From positions 89,969 to 147,695 of the forward strand of contig CAUYUJ010017864.1 in the NCBI GenBank assembly GCA_963575745.1: a stretch of 57,727 nt of DNA, written 5' to 3'. Numbering within the stretch: position 1 is the first letter of the stretch; each line of letters starts with the position of its first letter. The stretch comes from Prorocentrum cordatum (taxonomy: Eukaryota > Sar > Dinophyceae > Prorocentrales > Prorocentraceae). The notes beneath the pieces are model-generated. The model made no database searches. It saw only the letters and a list, made by a program, of their open reading frames with translations, and had not been told where the DNA came from. Below are positions 9,704 to 19,876 of this stretch, piece by piece. The position numbers and the translations under genes were made by a program.

Positions 9704-11033
9704 ATGACGACAGAAGAGCAGAAGCACGAGACGGTGCCATCCTGGGACGGAGATGTTGCGGGCTTCGATTCCTATATGATGAGGGTCAAGCTCTACGTGC
9801 GCGGGGCCAAGAAGGACGAGAAGGGCCTCTGCGGCCCCAGGTTGATGGCGAGGCTTCACGGCCGCGCTTGGCAAGGAGTCCAGAAGTATGACAAGCTGGA
9901 GAGCCTCGACGACGTCGAGGAGGATCCGACGACGAAGCTGCCGAAGGGTGTCAGCCAACTGTTGCAATATCCCAAGGAGAAGAGCATCCTGGAGATCGAG
10001 GACGCTGGCAAATATATGCGCACGTTCATGAAGGAGACGTTCCGCAAGAGCAGGACGGCTATGCGGGACTACTCAACACAGCTCGAGGTCGAGGAGGATC
10101 GGACGCAGAAGGCGATCAAGGCGATCGACCAGAGCTTCGACGAGAAGAAGCCGATCTTCCCAGAGTCCCTGCGAGCGTGGTTTCTGCTGGAGAATGCGGG
10201 TCTCGATGACCACGAGCGGCCCCATGTGCTGGCATCCGTGCAGAACAAGTATGAGCACCAGAAGATCCAGCAAGCCCTCGGCATGCAGTTCGACAAGAAA
10301 CGCGACCGAGAAGGGCATCACCACAAGGGCCAAAGGCCGCAGCGGCAGAGCCGGAAGAACTACGCAGCCGAGGGCGAGGACGAGTACTACGTGGAAGAAG
10401 ATGACGGTGACGAAGAAGAGCCTGGACAACTGGACCTGCAGAGTGACGATGCCACCGCGTATGCGCTGGCCGAGGATGAGGACGTGAACTTCCAGCTGCA
10501 GGAAATCTACGAGCAGGCCGGAGACGGCAGAGATCTTCGAGGCGAGCTTCTCGAGGGTGCTGTGCTGGCTGCCGCCCAACACGGGCAGCGCTCCTCCAAG
10601 CAGGCACGAGAGCCACTGCGTCAGGAGAGGACGGGGCGGAGGCTCTTCGGGTCGAGCGCCAAGGGGTCGCCTTCGCCGAAGGGCAAGGGTGCGGGCCGCT
10701 CTCCTCCACAGTCACGCGACTCGCCGGGCCAGAGCTCTAACCACAAGGACTGGAGGACGGACCCGTACACTGACTACCTACCAGACCACCCCAACCCAAC
10801 CCGAAGGCCCGAATTCGACCCGAATTTCGGGTTGGGGGGGGTACGGATCCCATGTGTTTTTTCGATGTTCCCCGACCCCCCCCCACTGGAAATCGAGGAT
10901 AAATTTGGGCCTTCGGGTTGGGTTGGGGTGGTTTGGTGGGTGGTGATGCACAGTGTGCCTGAGGTGCGGTGGCAAGGGCCACATCGCCAGGGACTGCAAG
11001 GCGCCCGCCAAGCTGCAGAGTGGGCGCAAGTAG
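9704..11033 (+). pseudogene. Copia gag with CCHC knuckle, split by a foldback insertion
   Basis: Gag packages element RNA. The ATG at 9704 is the first after the primer-binding site. The opening (PSWDGDVAGFDSYMMRVKLY, then LHGRAWQ) has the W-x-G-x5-F/Y pattern of copia gag. An acidic, Gln-rich middle follows. A 148-bp foldback element at 10785-10932 interrupts the frame. After it the nucleocapsid knuckle C-L-R-C-G-G-K-G-H-I-A-R-D-C is read one phase over, starting at 10956, and ends at TAG 11031-11033 (QSGRK). 148 bp shifts the phase by exactly this amount, so the insertion explains the break. Without the insertion gag would be about 390 residues. Whether gag and pol were originally one frame is unclear because a stop follows the knuckle. 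Confidence 0.85.
10785..10932. mobile_element. 148-bp foldback insertion inside gag
   Basis: The ends are inverted repeats. The first 26 bases (from ACCACCCCAACCC) match the reverse complement of the last 26 perfectly, and the match continues with one mismatch for a few more. The loop is C/G-rich with a run of nine C. No target duplication is evident and no ORF belongs to it. It behaves like a small non-autonomous hairpin element. Confidence 0.85.
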
Positions 11034-11059
11034 AAGCATCCATCGTCATCCATTATCAA

Positions 11060-11290
11060 GATGCGACCGGCGTCATCACGGATGCGACCGACATCATCAC
11101 AGACGCGACCGACATCATCACGGATGCGACCGACATCATCACGCATGCGACCGACATTATCACAGACGCGACCGACATCATCACGGATGCGACCGACATC
11201 ATCACGGATGCGACCGACATCATCACATATACGATCGACATCATCACAGAAAAGATCGACATCATCACTGATGCGACCGACATCGATGGG
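11060..11290. repeat. 21-bp tandem repeat, 11 copies
   Basis: Unit GATGCGACCGACATCATCAC plus A or G. The last three copies are more diverged. 21 is a multiple of three, so every frame stays open; one gives DATDIIT repeats and another MRPTSSR repeats. It lies between the gag stop and the protease, in the phase that continues into the protease. Confidence 0.95.
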
Positions 11291-11840
11291 ATCGAGACCG
11301 AGGTTGATCAGGGTTACCTTCAGAAGGCCTCAGAGAGCATCCAGGAGATTCAGGTTACCGAAACCTTCTAAACGGCCGACGGGTTTATTTGGGGCATCTG
11401 GAAGCCACGGTCACGCTTTGATTGTTTACGAACAACATATCCTCCTGGCCGCTCAGCTCTCGGGAACCTTCAAGGGCATCCTAGACTCTGGTGCGACGTC
11501 GTCGATGATAGGACTAAAGCAAGCGGAGTCCTGGCAACTATCTATGATGACACTTATCGGACACAACCGAATGAAAATCCTGCCAGGACCTCTTATCCAG
11601 TATATCGGGAATAACCAGGAAGCTAAATCCCTGAATCGCACTTCCCTACCTGGATATGTTGATTCCCAAGATTGTGATTTTCTCATTTCTGTTGTGGATG
11701 TGGAGGCGCCGCTTCTGATGGGTATGGATTTCTTGACGCATTTCGGGGTTACAGTTGATTTCGAGAAGAGCACCATCAGTTTCAAGACGGTCAGCGATAA
11801 GATTTATCTTCTCGAACGTTCCAGGTGCGGTCATCTCTGA
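11291..11840 (+). pseudogene. Copia aspartic protease
   Basis: Retropepsin that would cleave the polyprotein. The active-site motif GILDSGATSSMIG is present, with catalytic Asp in D-S-G. The second conserved patch LLMGMDFLTHFGVTVDF follows at the usual distance. The frame is open from inside the 21-bp repeat to TGA at 11838-11840. The next coding block (Cys-rich motifs) is in another phase, so a frameshift lies between 11840 and about 12040. Confidence 0.85.
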
Positions 11841-11976
11841 ATAGAGTTCGGGCCAGATGCCAAGTGGCAAGAGGTTGTGACTCGCGAATCTTTCACAGTG
11901 TCTGCTTCAGTCAACAATTGGGCTCAAGACGGCGAGGTTTCATCGAGTATTCTCGCCCAGAATTGCTCCGTATCAG

Positions 11977-12639
11977 ATGCAAACATCATGCGCGGGGCCA
12001 AAATCGTCTGGTTGGTCTCAGCAGTCCGGAGTCTTCGAGTCTCCGAGGAGGTTGACAAGTACGAGGTGCGGCTGCTGCGGAATTCCAGGAACGATTGCTG
12101 CAGGATGCAGCTGTGCGGGAGGCAGGAGTCACGTATGCCAAGGTAGGTTGCCGTTCGGGCAGCCACCGCTGGTCAAGCTGACTGCCAAGAAGGAGGAGTT
12201 CGACCGGGACTCCAAGGATCCGAGTTTCGTGAAGCAGCAGCGCAACATCAAGTGCGAGTGTTGCTCAGCGCCTGGGAGGCGCAGAGCGGGCTGCAGCTGC
12301 GTCGGCGGCAGGAGCCGCCAATGCCCAAAGATATGCGGGGTGAAGCAGAATTCTGGGCAGCAGTCTACGGGATATCCCACGAAGGAGTCACCGACAACGA
12401 GTCCGAGTCTGCAGGCACCGAAGCGGACAGCGACAGGCTCGAGCTCACCTTCGCGGCCGAGGACCACTTACCGGCCACCGACACCGAAGACAGCACCTCC
12501 GAGACCCACGAAGACGGAAGACGAGCCGAGGCTCATTGCGGAGGAGATCGACCTGGAGGCCGTCATGAGGAACAACATCCAGTTCCCGAACTGGGACCCA
12601 GCGAGGGAGAGCCTCTGCGAGCACATGGAGAGAGGATGA
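11977..12639 (+). pseudogene. Copia pol segment with duplicated Cys-rich motif
   Basis: Two copies of a Cys-rich module occur, at about 12060-12140 and 12252-12333, both in this frame. The shared pattern is C-x-C-C-x2-P-G-x4-G-C-x-C-x-G-G-R-S-x2-C, with six Cys in fixed spacing. Six fixed Cys suggests metal binding, but I recognise no named family. A Pro/Thr/Ser-rich stretch follows. Position between protease and methyltransferase-like domain is unusual for copia. The frame ends at 12639; coding sense seems to continue in another phase (RRLLMLKLDAADRELQKRAL) to 12812. Confidence 0.6.
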
Positions 12640-12812
12640 AGCAGGAACTCATGGACGTGAAGGTTCCAGCGGGGGACTCCTGGGACATGCTGGAGGAGAC
12701 ATGCAGCCTGGACAGCTGGAGGAGGCTGCTCATGCTGAAGCTAGATGCGGCGGACCGGGAGTTGCAGAAGCGGGCGCTGCGGGCGGCGATGCGACTGACC
12801 AGGGCAGCCTGA
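12640..12812 (+). pseudogene. Copia pol linker in a third phase
   Basis: A short open stretch reads MKQELMDVKVPAGDSWDMLE, then SWRRLLMLKLDAADRELQKR and stops at TGA 12810-12812. It joins the Cys-rich segment to the methyltransferase-like block by two phase changes. Its helical, charged character suggests real former coding sequence, but no domain is recognised. Confidence 0.4.
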
Positions 12813-12814
12813 AG

Positions 12815-13965
12815 TACATCGGCGATCGCCAGATCTACGCGCTCAGGGCAGGTATCCTGAAGTATGAGGAGACGGCAGCCACAGAAGCTCAAGACCTACT
12901 TCGAGAAGGACGGCTGGATCTGATGGAGGTGTGTGCACCACCCGACTCCAAGTTGGGAGCAGAGGTGGAGAAGCTCGGCGGAAAGGTCATGAGGCTGGGC
13001 AAGCACCACCAGTACGACCTGACGACCAACACGGGCTACCGCAGGGCTTCGAAGACTCTCAGGGAAGCGCTGCCACGCCGTGTGGTCTTCTCACCGCCGT
13101 GCACAGCCAGATCCATCATCCAGAACGCCGACCAGAACACACCAGAACAGCGACGTCTGGAGGCCAAGAGGCGGAAGAACGACAAGGTGACAAAAGCCTG
13201 TGTTCTACTAGCCCACCAAGCCCTACATCAAGGTGCCGAGATCGACTTCGAGCAGCCATTGAGATGCGGGACATGGTCACTGCCATTCTTGAGGAAGCTC
13301 AGGGAGCAGCTGTTCACAGTACGAGTGGATGGATGTGCTTACGGACTGCGTTACCCAAAGACCAACGAGCTCATCAAGAAAGAGTGGCTGATCGCAACCT
13401 CTGACGTACACCTCAGCCCGACCACCGGGAGGACATGCTCCAACAAGAAGGGTAGTTCACACAACCACTACCACGAGGAGATCCAAGGCCAGGTGACGGA
13501 GCTCACAGCAGCCTACCCCACGGCATTGTGCAAAAAGTGGGCGAAGTCAATCATGAAGTGCGAGGAGTGGTCTACCTGGTGCGCGTGGGCTGGAGGAGAC
13601 CAGGAGATGCAGTACAGTGACGCAGTGTACACCATCAAGCGACGCTTGGTTGGTAAGCAGCCAATGCCGAAGTGGAGGAAGGAGCTGGACAAGGCAGAAG
13701 ACTTCGATGTCGAATTCGACTCCAACGGAGAGTTCGAGTGCTGGGAGCGGGAGGACAACAACGTCACGACTTTCATTGGCACGAACGCGGACGGACCTGA
13801 CTGGCTCTCAGTTGTGCGGCGACTGACCTGGGACTTGGACACGAACACACTCATCGGGAACGAGCTCGGTGAGAACATTCTCTCCGACGAGGAAATCTAC
13901 CGGAAGCTACCCGAGGGAACCAGCCGCACCAGGACGAGACTCTACTACAGAGATCCAGCAGCTCC
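12815..13965 (+). pseudogene. Methyltransferase-like domain in copia polyprotein
   Basis: The frame reads LDLMEVCAPPDSKLG (motif I-like position), QYDLTTNTG, then RRVVFSPPCTARS, where P-P-C is the hallmark of cytosine-5 methyltransferase motif IV with its nucleophilic Cys. DFEQP follows in the place of the E-N-x/FExP motif VI. Further on come VDGCAYGL, WLIATSDVHLSP and a Cys/His-rich HNHYHEE. Related domains with PPCT and FEHP sit ahead of integrase in other dinoflagellate copia elements, as I recall, and capture of DNA methyltransferases by dinoflagellate retrotransposons has been reported. Whether this domain methylates DNA is not known. It reads without a stop to a 22-bp duplication at 13944. 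Confidence 0.6.
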
Positions 13966-13987
13966 ACTACAGAGATCCAGCAGCTCC
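13944..13987. repeat. 22-bp perfect tandem duplication
   Basis: The unit starts ACTACAGAGATCCAGCAG and occurs twice back to back (13944-13965, 13966-13987). Adding 22 bp moves the phase by +1, which is exactly the change between the methyltransferase-like frame before it and the integrase frame after it. Confidence 0.95.
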
Positions 13988-15290
13988 CACGACTTCGAAG
14001 GATTTCAAACTACCTGATCCACCTCGATCCGAACAGCCACAAGCAGAAGAGGACGGCCAGACACCATTACAGCAGTTCCAGACCGAGAGTGGCGAGAAGG
14101 TGGACGCCGTCCAGGTCAACGGTTATCATCGACGGCTGCATGTCCGACTGAGACACCGCAGCAACAGGACACTCACCGACGTGCTCAAAAGAGCTGGCGC
14201 CAAGGAACCCATCCTGGAGTTGGCGGCGAAGTTCAGATGCGAGGCCTGCGAGAAACACAAGAATAAGCAGATGGAGTCCGTGGTGGCACCTTACTGCCTG
14301 GCCACGCCTGGCAAGGTCATCGAGACGGACGGCTTCTCCTGGCAGGACCCGCGCGATCTGCAGGTCTGGACAAGCACCTACATCGTATGTACGGGGACGC
14401 GGCTAGGAGGTGGAACTCTCAACTTGAAGGGAAGGCTTATGCGGTCTGGAGATGAGTTCCGCAAGACGCTACAGCAGAAGTGGATGCAGTACTACGGCCG
14501 ACCCGCGGCCCGCGGTGCTTCGTCTGGACGGTGAGGGATGTCATGTGGAAGAGAAGGTTAAGGAGTGGCTACCATCGCGAGGTATCCTGGTGGACGTCAC
14601 GACGAGGCAAGCGCACAACCAGCTGGCTCTATGCGAGCGGAACATCGGCATTCTCCAGGACACCATGAGCAAGATTGCGGAGGAGTCGGACAGCAGTGTC
14701 ACAGCGGACGAGATCTTCTCGGAGGCAATCGACGCGATGAATGACCTCGGCAGGTACAAATGCCACAATCCATATGAGATGATGCTGGGCAGGACACCGG
14801 AACTGCTTGTCGGCGACGTTTTCGGTCAAGACCACAACTTACCAATCATCAGCAAGACCTACGAGGCCGAGGACGACGAGTATGTCAAGAACCAGAAGGT
14901 GCGGCTCGAGGCCAGAAAGGCTTTTCTCGAGACTGCTTCCAGACGGCGTCTCGCTCTACTGGAGCTGCGGAAGACGAGGGAGAAGGCCACGTGGATTGCT
15001 GGGCGGGTGCTACTGGTGGTCGGAAAAGGCGAAAAGCAACCTCAAGCAGCCGGGCGGAATCTGGTCAGGACCTGCCACGGTCATTGCTCAAGAACCGGAA
15101 GCTGACGGACATCTCCTCCTCCTCCTCCTCCTCCACCTCCCCCTCCTCCTCCTCCTCCTCCTCCACCTCCTCCTCCTCCTCCTCCTCCTCCTCCTCCTCT
15201 CACACCGCCAGGATCAGTGGTCTGGATCGAGCACCACGGTCGACGACTGCGAGCTGGCAGAGCACACCTCAGGCCAGCAACCGAGATGGA
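13988..15290 (+). pseudogene. Copia integrase, frameshifted and split by a microsatellite
   Basis: Inserts element DNA into the genome. The N-terminal HHCC finger is visible (HVRLRH, then CEACEKHK). The catalytic core has the first Asp in VIETDGF. A phase change lies between about 14500 and 14515, after which come the second Asp (LRLDGEG), THE-region HNQLALCER with the catalytic Glu, and NPYEMMLGRTPE. The C-terminal part is GCYWWSEKAKSNLKQPGG, then GPATVIAQE. A (CCT)n array at 15112-15199 then separates this from GSVVWIEHHGRRLRAGRAHL, the usual copia end of the domain, in a different phase. The D, D and E residues are all present, but the gene is broken. Confidence 0.85.
15112..15199. repeat. 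(CCT)n microsatellite inside integrase C-terminal domain
   Basis: About 88 bp of CCT triplets with two CAC interruptions. Coding sense is recognisable on both sides in different phases, so the array expanded within an existing gene. Confidence 0.95.
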
Positions 15291-16725
15291 GATCGAGATG
15301 CACCAATTACCTCATGGAGAAGCCATTCCTCTCGACAGCACAGCACAGCTGCCATGCTGAAGGTCAGGAAGAGCCAGTCCGAGGACCTGATCGGGCAGCG
15401 CACTCCAGACCTGGACGACTTGGACGATGCATGGGTGGAGGAACTCGAAGATCAGTTTCCCAGCAAAGCAGATGGAGGCCAGCCCGAGTCGACACGACAT
15501 CAGCAACCACCCGAAGGAGTACCGACGAAGTCCGATACGTCCGAGGAGGGAAAGGATGACAAGGAGGAGAAGTACGAAGAGAAGAAGGAAGAGTCGGAGA
15601 TCGCCAAGGAGGACGAGACATCGTCTGTCGAGCTGGAGCCACCACAGGACAACCACCAGCAGGACCAGATCGACTGCGACCAAGTGCAGATCAGGGCGCG
15701 ACTACGAAAAAGCCGCGCAAGGAAAAGACAGGTACCAAGAGAGAGAGAGAGAGACACGGACGACTTCCAAGAACGGGTTAAAGGTGAGCAGAACTCCATC
15801 CAGAAGCTCAGCGAGGAACAAGACGCTACCACCGACAGGAAGGAGGTGATCTACGTCTCCATCGCGATGCCATCCAAGGAAGCCTTTAACCGCTTCGTGA
15901 AGGACCCGCGCCTGTACGTTGCTACGCAGGCGAGAAGGCAGCGCATTGAGGTGAATTACAAGAAGCTGGACGACCAGGACAAGGCGAAGTTCGACGTAGC
16001 TATGAAGAAGGAGGTGGACCAGTTTCTACTCGCTCTAGCGTATCGAGGCGTTCTCAGGAGCAAGTTGCCGGACGTCGACCTGATGAATATGAGATGGGTT
16101 CCGACATGGAAGGAGGATCCAAAGGCCGACGGAGGCAGAAAGGCGAAAGCCAGACTGGTGCTCATCGGCTACACCGACAAGGATTTGGAGACGCTCAAGA
16201 CCGAGTCACCGACACCATCGAGACGGGCGAGAATGATTATGTACCGGATGGCGGCCAACAACAGTTGGGGGACGTGGGTAGCAGATGCTTCGTCAGCTTT
16301 CCTTCCAGGGGAAGCTACTGAGGAGGAGGGAGAGCTTTACGCACTACCTGTACCCCAGCTTCGGGAGGCACTCAACCTGAATAAGGACAACGTGGTCCAG
16401 ATCCCGTAGGCGTGCTATGGACTTACCAATGCTCCGCGGAGATGGTACGAGAAGGTCAAGAGGGATCTCGAGACCAGAGGCTGGTATTCGTGCAAGCTCG
16501 AGCCGTGCCTCTTCACGAAGGTCAACTCGGACAACAAGGTGATCGGGCTCATCTTAGTTAATGTGGACGACTTCCAGAACACAGGGGACATCAATAACAA
16601 GGAGTTCGAGTCCGAGTACGAGCATCTCAAGACTTTGTATACATGGGGATGTGAAAATCCGATTGCGAAGGATGTTATGTCTGCGGTGTTGAGGTTTCTC
16701 GCAACGAGGACGGCGGGTTTCGTTT
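15290..16725 (+). pseudogene. Copia reverse transcriptase with internal TAG
   Basis: Copies the element RNA. An acidic/Lys-rich linker (about 15290-15860) precedes the domain. RT motifs: KAKARLVLIGY, ESPTPSRRARM, WVADASSAFLPG (first catalytic Asp), YGLTNAPRRWY and LILVNVDDF (V-D-D). A TAG at 16407-16409 falls between VVQIP and ACYGL; copia RTs normally have Lys there, so a single AAG to TAG change is likely. The frame then continues unchanged to a stop near 16725. RT and integrase order confirms copia. The stop, if not suppressed, kills the protein. Confidence 0.88.
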
Positions 16726-16860
16726 AAGCTCGGAGAAGTATGCGAAGACAATCCAGCCGATCAACCTCGAGCGCAATAGAAAGGCAGATCCATATTCCAA
16801 GCTGGCGAGCGAGGAGAATACTACCTGCAGGGCCATCTTGGGACAATCACAGCGGTTTCC

Positions 16861-17564
16861 ATGTTGCAGTCCGTCGTCGACAGTGCTACTGTGAAGGACC
16901 TTGGGCGTATCATCCAGCTGGTGAAGACGATTCACGAGTTTTCGAGCACAGGTGTTACGGTGCATCCGTACAAGGATATGGCTTGGGTTTGTTGGTTCGA
17001 TGCTTCGTGGTGTTCGAGAGCAGGCGGCAGTAGCCAAGGAGGCTATGCGATATGCACCACGGAGAAGGAGGCGCTGAACGGCAAGAAACAGAAGTTCACG
17101 GTCTTCACTGGATCTTCAAAGAAGTTAACGGGGAAGTGCCGATCGTCTTTCGGTGCAGAGATCCAGGCGGTCAGCGAAGCTGCAGAGGAGCTGGAGTACA
17201 CCCAGCTCGCTTGGATGGAAATGCAGAATGCCAAGGTGTATCTGAAGGGTGGCGAACGATACCAGTTTATCAGGGCGGTCCGCAGAGCGTGCTGGTCACA
17301 GACTGCAAGAGCCTCTACGACGCCGCGACGGGCTCAGGGAGCTCGGCGTTGGGACTCAGCGACAAGCGTTCGGCTATTGAGTGCATGGCGTTCAAGCAGG
17401 GTATCAACGAGTGCGGCTCAGAGCTCAGATGGGTTCATTCGCATGCGCAGGTAGCAGACGGATGCACCAAGATCAAGTACGGGGCACAGAAGTTGCTCGA
17501 CGTTTTTATGAGCAGAAGTTTCTGGACGCTGGTGCATGACCCAGAATTCGAGTCGGCTCGATAG
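16861..17564 (+). pseudogene. Copia RNase H, one frameshift
   Basis: Removes RNA from the RNA-DNA hybrid. The first half reads WVCWFDASW (first Asp) and SSFGAEIQAVSEAAEE (Glu) in one phase. The second half, from about 17290, reads VLVTDCKSLYDA (second Asp), then LRWVHSHAQVADGCTK (His and last Asp) in another phase. All four catalytic acidic positions are visible. The frame ends at 17562-17564 (TAG). About 228 bp of non-coding sequence follows before the right LTR, without a clear polypurine tract. Confidence 0.85.
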
Positions 17565-17792
17565 CGAGGTTTGCGTGGTCTCGACATTTTGGAGCAGAAA
17601 GTCCAAGGATATTCAAGTGATCGAGGCCAACTTGCTCGTTTCATTATTCATGTCGCTCGCTGTCGCGAGGTTTGTTTCATTATGTGTGTGATCTGTTCAA
17701 TGCAGTTTTTTCTTACATGTATATAGTCGTTGCGCGACATGTTTAGTTATTATGAGGTTCCAGATCGGTCGTGCCAAAACCTTTTTTCCTCC

Positions 17793-18104
17793 TGTGTAAA
17801 TGTTTACGCATGTTGGCCGACCGATGCGAGTGCCCAGGGACCGACGCGAGCGGTCCTTAACCGCGGCCACTTCGGTCCAGGGCGCCCTTGAGCTTGTAGC
17901 AAGCTGCCGGACACACTTGATAGTGAACGGTGCTCGGAGGGCACCAGCGCTGGAGCCCACCAGGGGCTCACCATCCTGAAGAGGAGTATCCAGACTGTCG
18001 GTGCTGATCAGGAGAGAAAGGGGAATATCACGATTGTGTCGTGACGTGTGCTCACGACTCTCACGAGGACTTCAGCGACGCTTCCGCCAGCGCCGACGCT
18101 CTAG
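17793..18104 (+). repeat. Right LTR of copia element
   Basis: Starts TGTGTAAATGTTTACGC and ends GCCGACGCTCTAG. It matches the left LTR with about 30 differences over 310 bp by eye. CCTCC follows directly and repeats the five bases before the left LTR. Confidence 0.9.
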
Positions 18105-18412
18105 CCTCCCTCCCTCCTTCCTCACGCCTTCCTCACTCCCTCACTCTCCTCCTCCTCCTCCTCCTCCTCCTCCTCCTCCTGCTCCTCCTCCTCCTCCTCC
18201 TCCTCTCCTCCCCCCCCTCCTCCTCCTCCTGCTCCTCCTCCTCCTCCTCCTTCTCCCCCTCCTCCCTCCTCCCTTTTCCCTCCTCCCTTCTCCCTCCTCC
18301 ATCCTCCCTCCTCCCTCCTTAGTCCTCCCTCCTCAGTCCTCCCTCCTCCTCCTTTCTCCTTCGTTCAATTCATTCATTCATTCATTTAGTCAGTCAGTCA
18401 TTCATTCATTCA
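18105..18412. repeat. CT-rich array, then (ATTC)n/(AGTC)n
   Basis: CT-rich triplets run to about 18364, followed by about 48 bp of ATTC and AGTC tetranucleotides. This is the right flank of the copia insertion. Confidence 0.92.
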
Positions 18413-19500
18413 TGGGCATTAGGAGGTCAGCCAAACGAAGCTCGCCTGACCTCACCACACAATTGACGAGCGAGGCCTCGTCCTCTTCCTGGGCCAAGGC
18501 ACCCCGCACTTCACGACGCCCAGAGCCCTGGGGCATTGCAGAGGGCTCTTGAGGGCTCGAGAGGTCATCCGCAAGCCGTACCCTCAAAGGGCGCCCAAGC
18601 CCCGTCCCGCGATCCCCCTGGGGCCCAACTGTAAAGGGCGACGGGAGGGGTGCGGGCGGGGGGGGGGGGCGCGGCCAAAGCTGAAAAGCCCGAAGAGGAG
18701 GCTCGAGGCCTCCTCCTCCGCAAAACAATGCCGTCAACCACCCACACAAGGACGACGCGGCCTGCCACCCCATGTGCAGGCAGCGCCTGGACGGTGGCAG
18801 GCCACGCCCCAGATGTGGGGTATGCACACGGATGCCTGCCCTGAGGGTCAGTCGCATCGGGCCGTGCGCGATTGGCAGGAACAAATTAACACGCACACTC
18901 GCTGAATGCACTGGGCAAGTGCTAGGACGCGGGGGTGGCCGTCTCCCCCCTCCCAGCTTGGACTTAACTGCCACGGGCAAGATCAGCAAGTTGGGATTTA
19001 GCGGGTCGCACAGACTCAAACACTAACCTGAAAAATGAAACCACAAGCGACGCCAGGACGACAGAGCCAAGAAACCCCAGGTGTGCCGTACCCTGAAACG
19101 GGCGGACGCCTGGACGGCCCCTGGCTTGCCCCTGGTGTGGGCCTGACACCGCCACCGGGCCAGTGCCCCCATGGCGGGCCCTCCAGATGCGTCCTAAGAC
19201 AGCTGGGCAGAACGATCAAGGAACCGCCGCCTTCCGCTCCAAAGAAGGGGACAAAAGCTTCAGGCAGTCGAGTCTGAGATACGGGGGAGGGAGGCAACGG
19301 TCGGGGCGAGTCATGCCCCCGTGTCAGACCCTTACACAGCAGCTGGAAGAATGCCCCCCCCCCCCCCCCTCCCCGCCCAACTCCCCGCCCAGATCCTTCC
19401 ACCGCTGGGCAGCTCCATGGAGGACTCTCCAGGGGCGGGTGAGACGGGTTCCTTCGGGCCAGGGTAGTGTGCCTCGACGAAAACAGCGGACCTGAGCTTT
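18413..19500. other. Unassigned GC-rich sequence
   Basis: No gene is recognised. It holds homopolymer G/C runs (about 18658-18671 and 19357-19370). Part near 19500 may be the 3' untranslated end of LINE B on the - strand. Confidence 0.4.
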
Positions 19501-19758
19501 TTAAATATTAACACATGGCTCCAAATGGTGCTTGGGGGCGCGGGTGCAATACGACCCGCACCGCGAACAGTACAGGACGGGAATGCCTGCGTCATCAACC
19601 TTGCACGCCCACAATTTGCGCCCAGGTGTTGGGGGGTCAACACCTCGCACCAGGGCCCCAAAAGAGGGAGGAAAAGCATCACACCTATTGTCACGTGACG
19701 GGGGAGTTCTGAAACTCGTGGCGCACGAGAGGCGCTGCCAAAGACGGCCATTCCACAA
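19501..19758 (-). pseudogene. LINE B C-terminal Cys-rich motif
   Basis: The frame reads PPTPGRKLWACKVDDAG, then YCSRCGSYCTRAPKHHLEPC and stops at TAA (19501-19503). The C-x2-C-x3-C and final Cys resemble a terminal zinc motif found at the end of dinoflagellate LINE polyproteins, as I recall. It lies about 120 bp beyond the RNase H frame in a different phase. Confidence 0.5.
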
Positions 19759-19876
19759 AACATTGTGCTGCCGTTGGTTTCGGGGGGGGGGGGCTTAAAC
19801 TTTTGGGTTCGCTCTCAAGCGTCCCGCGCATTTCTCTGGCAGGGAGCCAAAGTTCTAGGATCGGCATGGCCGCTTT

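Larger units (their letters stand above)
9363..18104 (+). mobile_element. Ty1/copia LTR retrotransposon, complete but decayed
   Basis: Direct LTRs lie at 9363-9672 and 17793-18104. A 5-bp target duplication CCTCC is present at 9358-9362 and 18105-18109. A primer-binding site follows the left LTR. The internal order is gag, zinc knuckle, protease, Cys-rich motifs, a methyltransferase-like domain, integrase, RT and RNase H. Integrase before RT defines the copia superfamily. The LTRs differ by roughly 10% by eye, so the insertion is old. The reading frame changes many times and the RT carries an internal TAG, so the copy is not autonomous. Confidence 0.93.

Noticed and set aside
11060-11290. CRISPR array (regular 21-bp units)
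   Set aside because: Units are contiguous with no spacers, and the context is a eukaryotic retrotransposon.
9704-11371. Gag ORF extending through the foldback element and 21-bp repeat to 11371
   Set aside because: The extension is read in the wrong phase: the zinc knuckle and protease are in the neighbouring frame.
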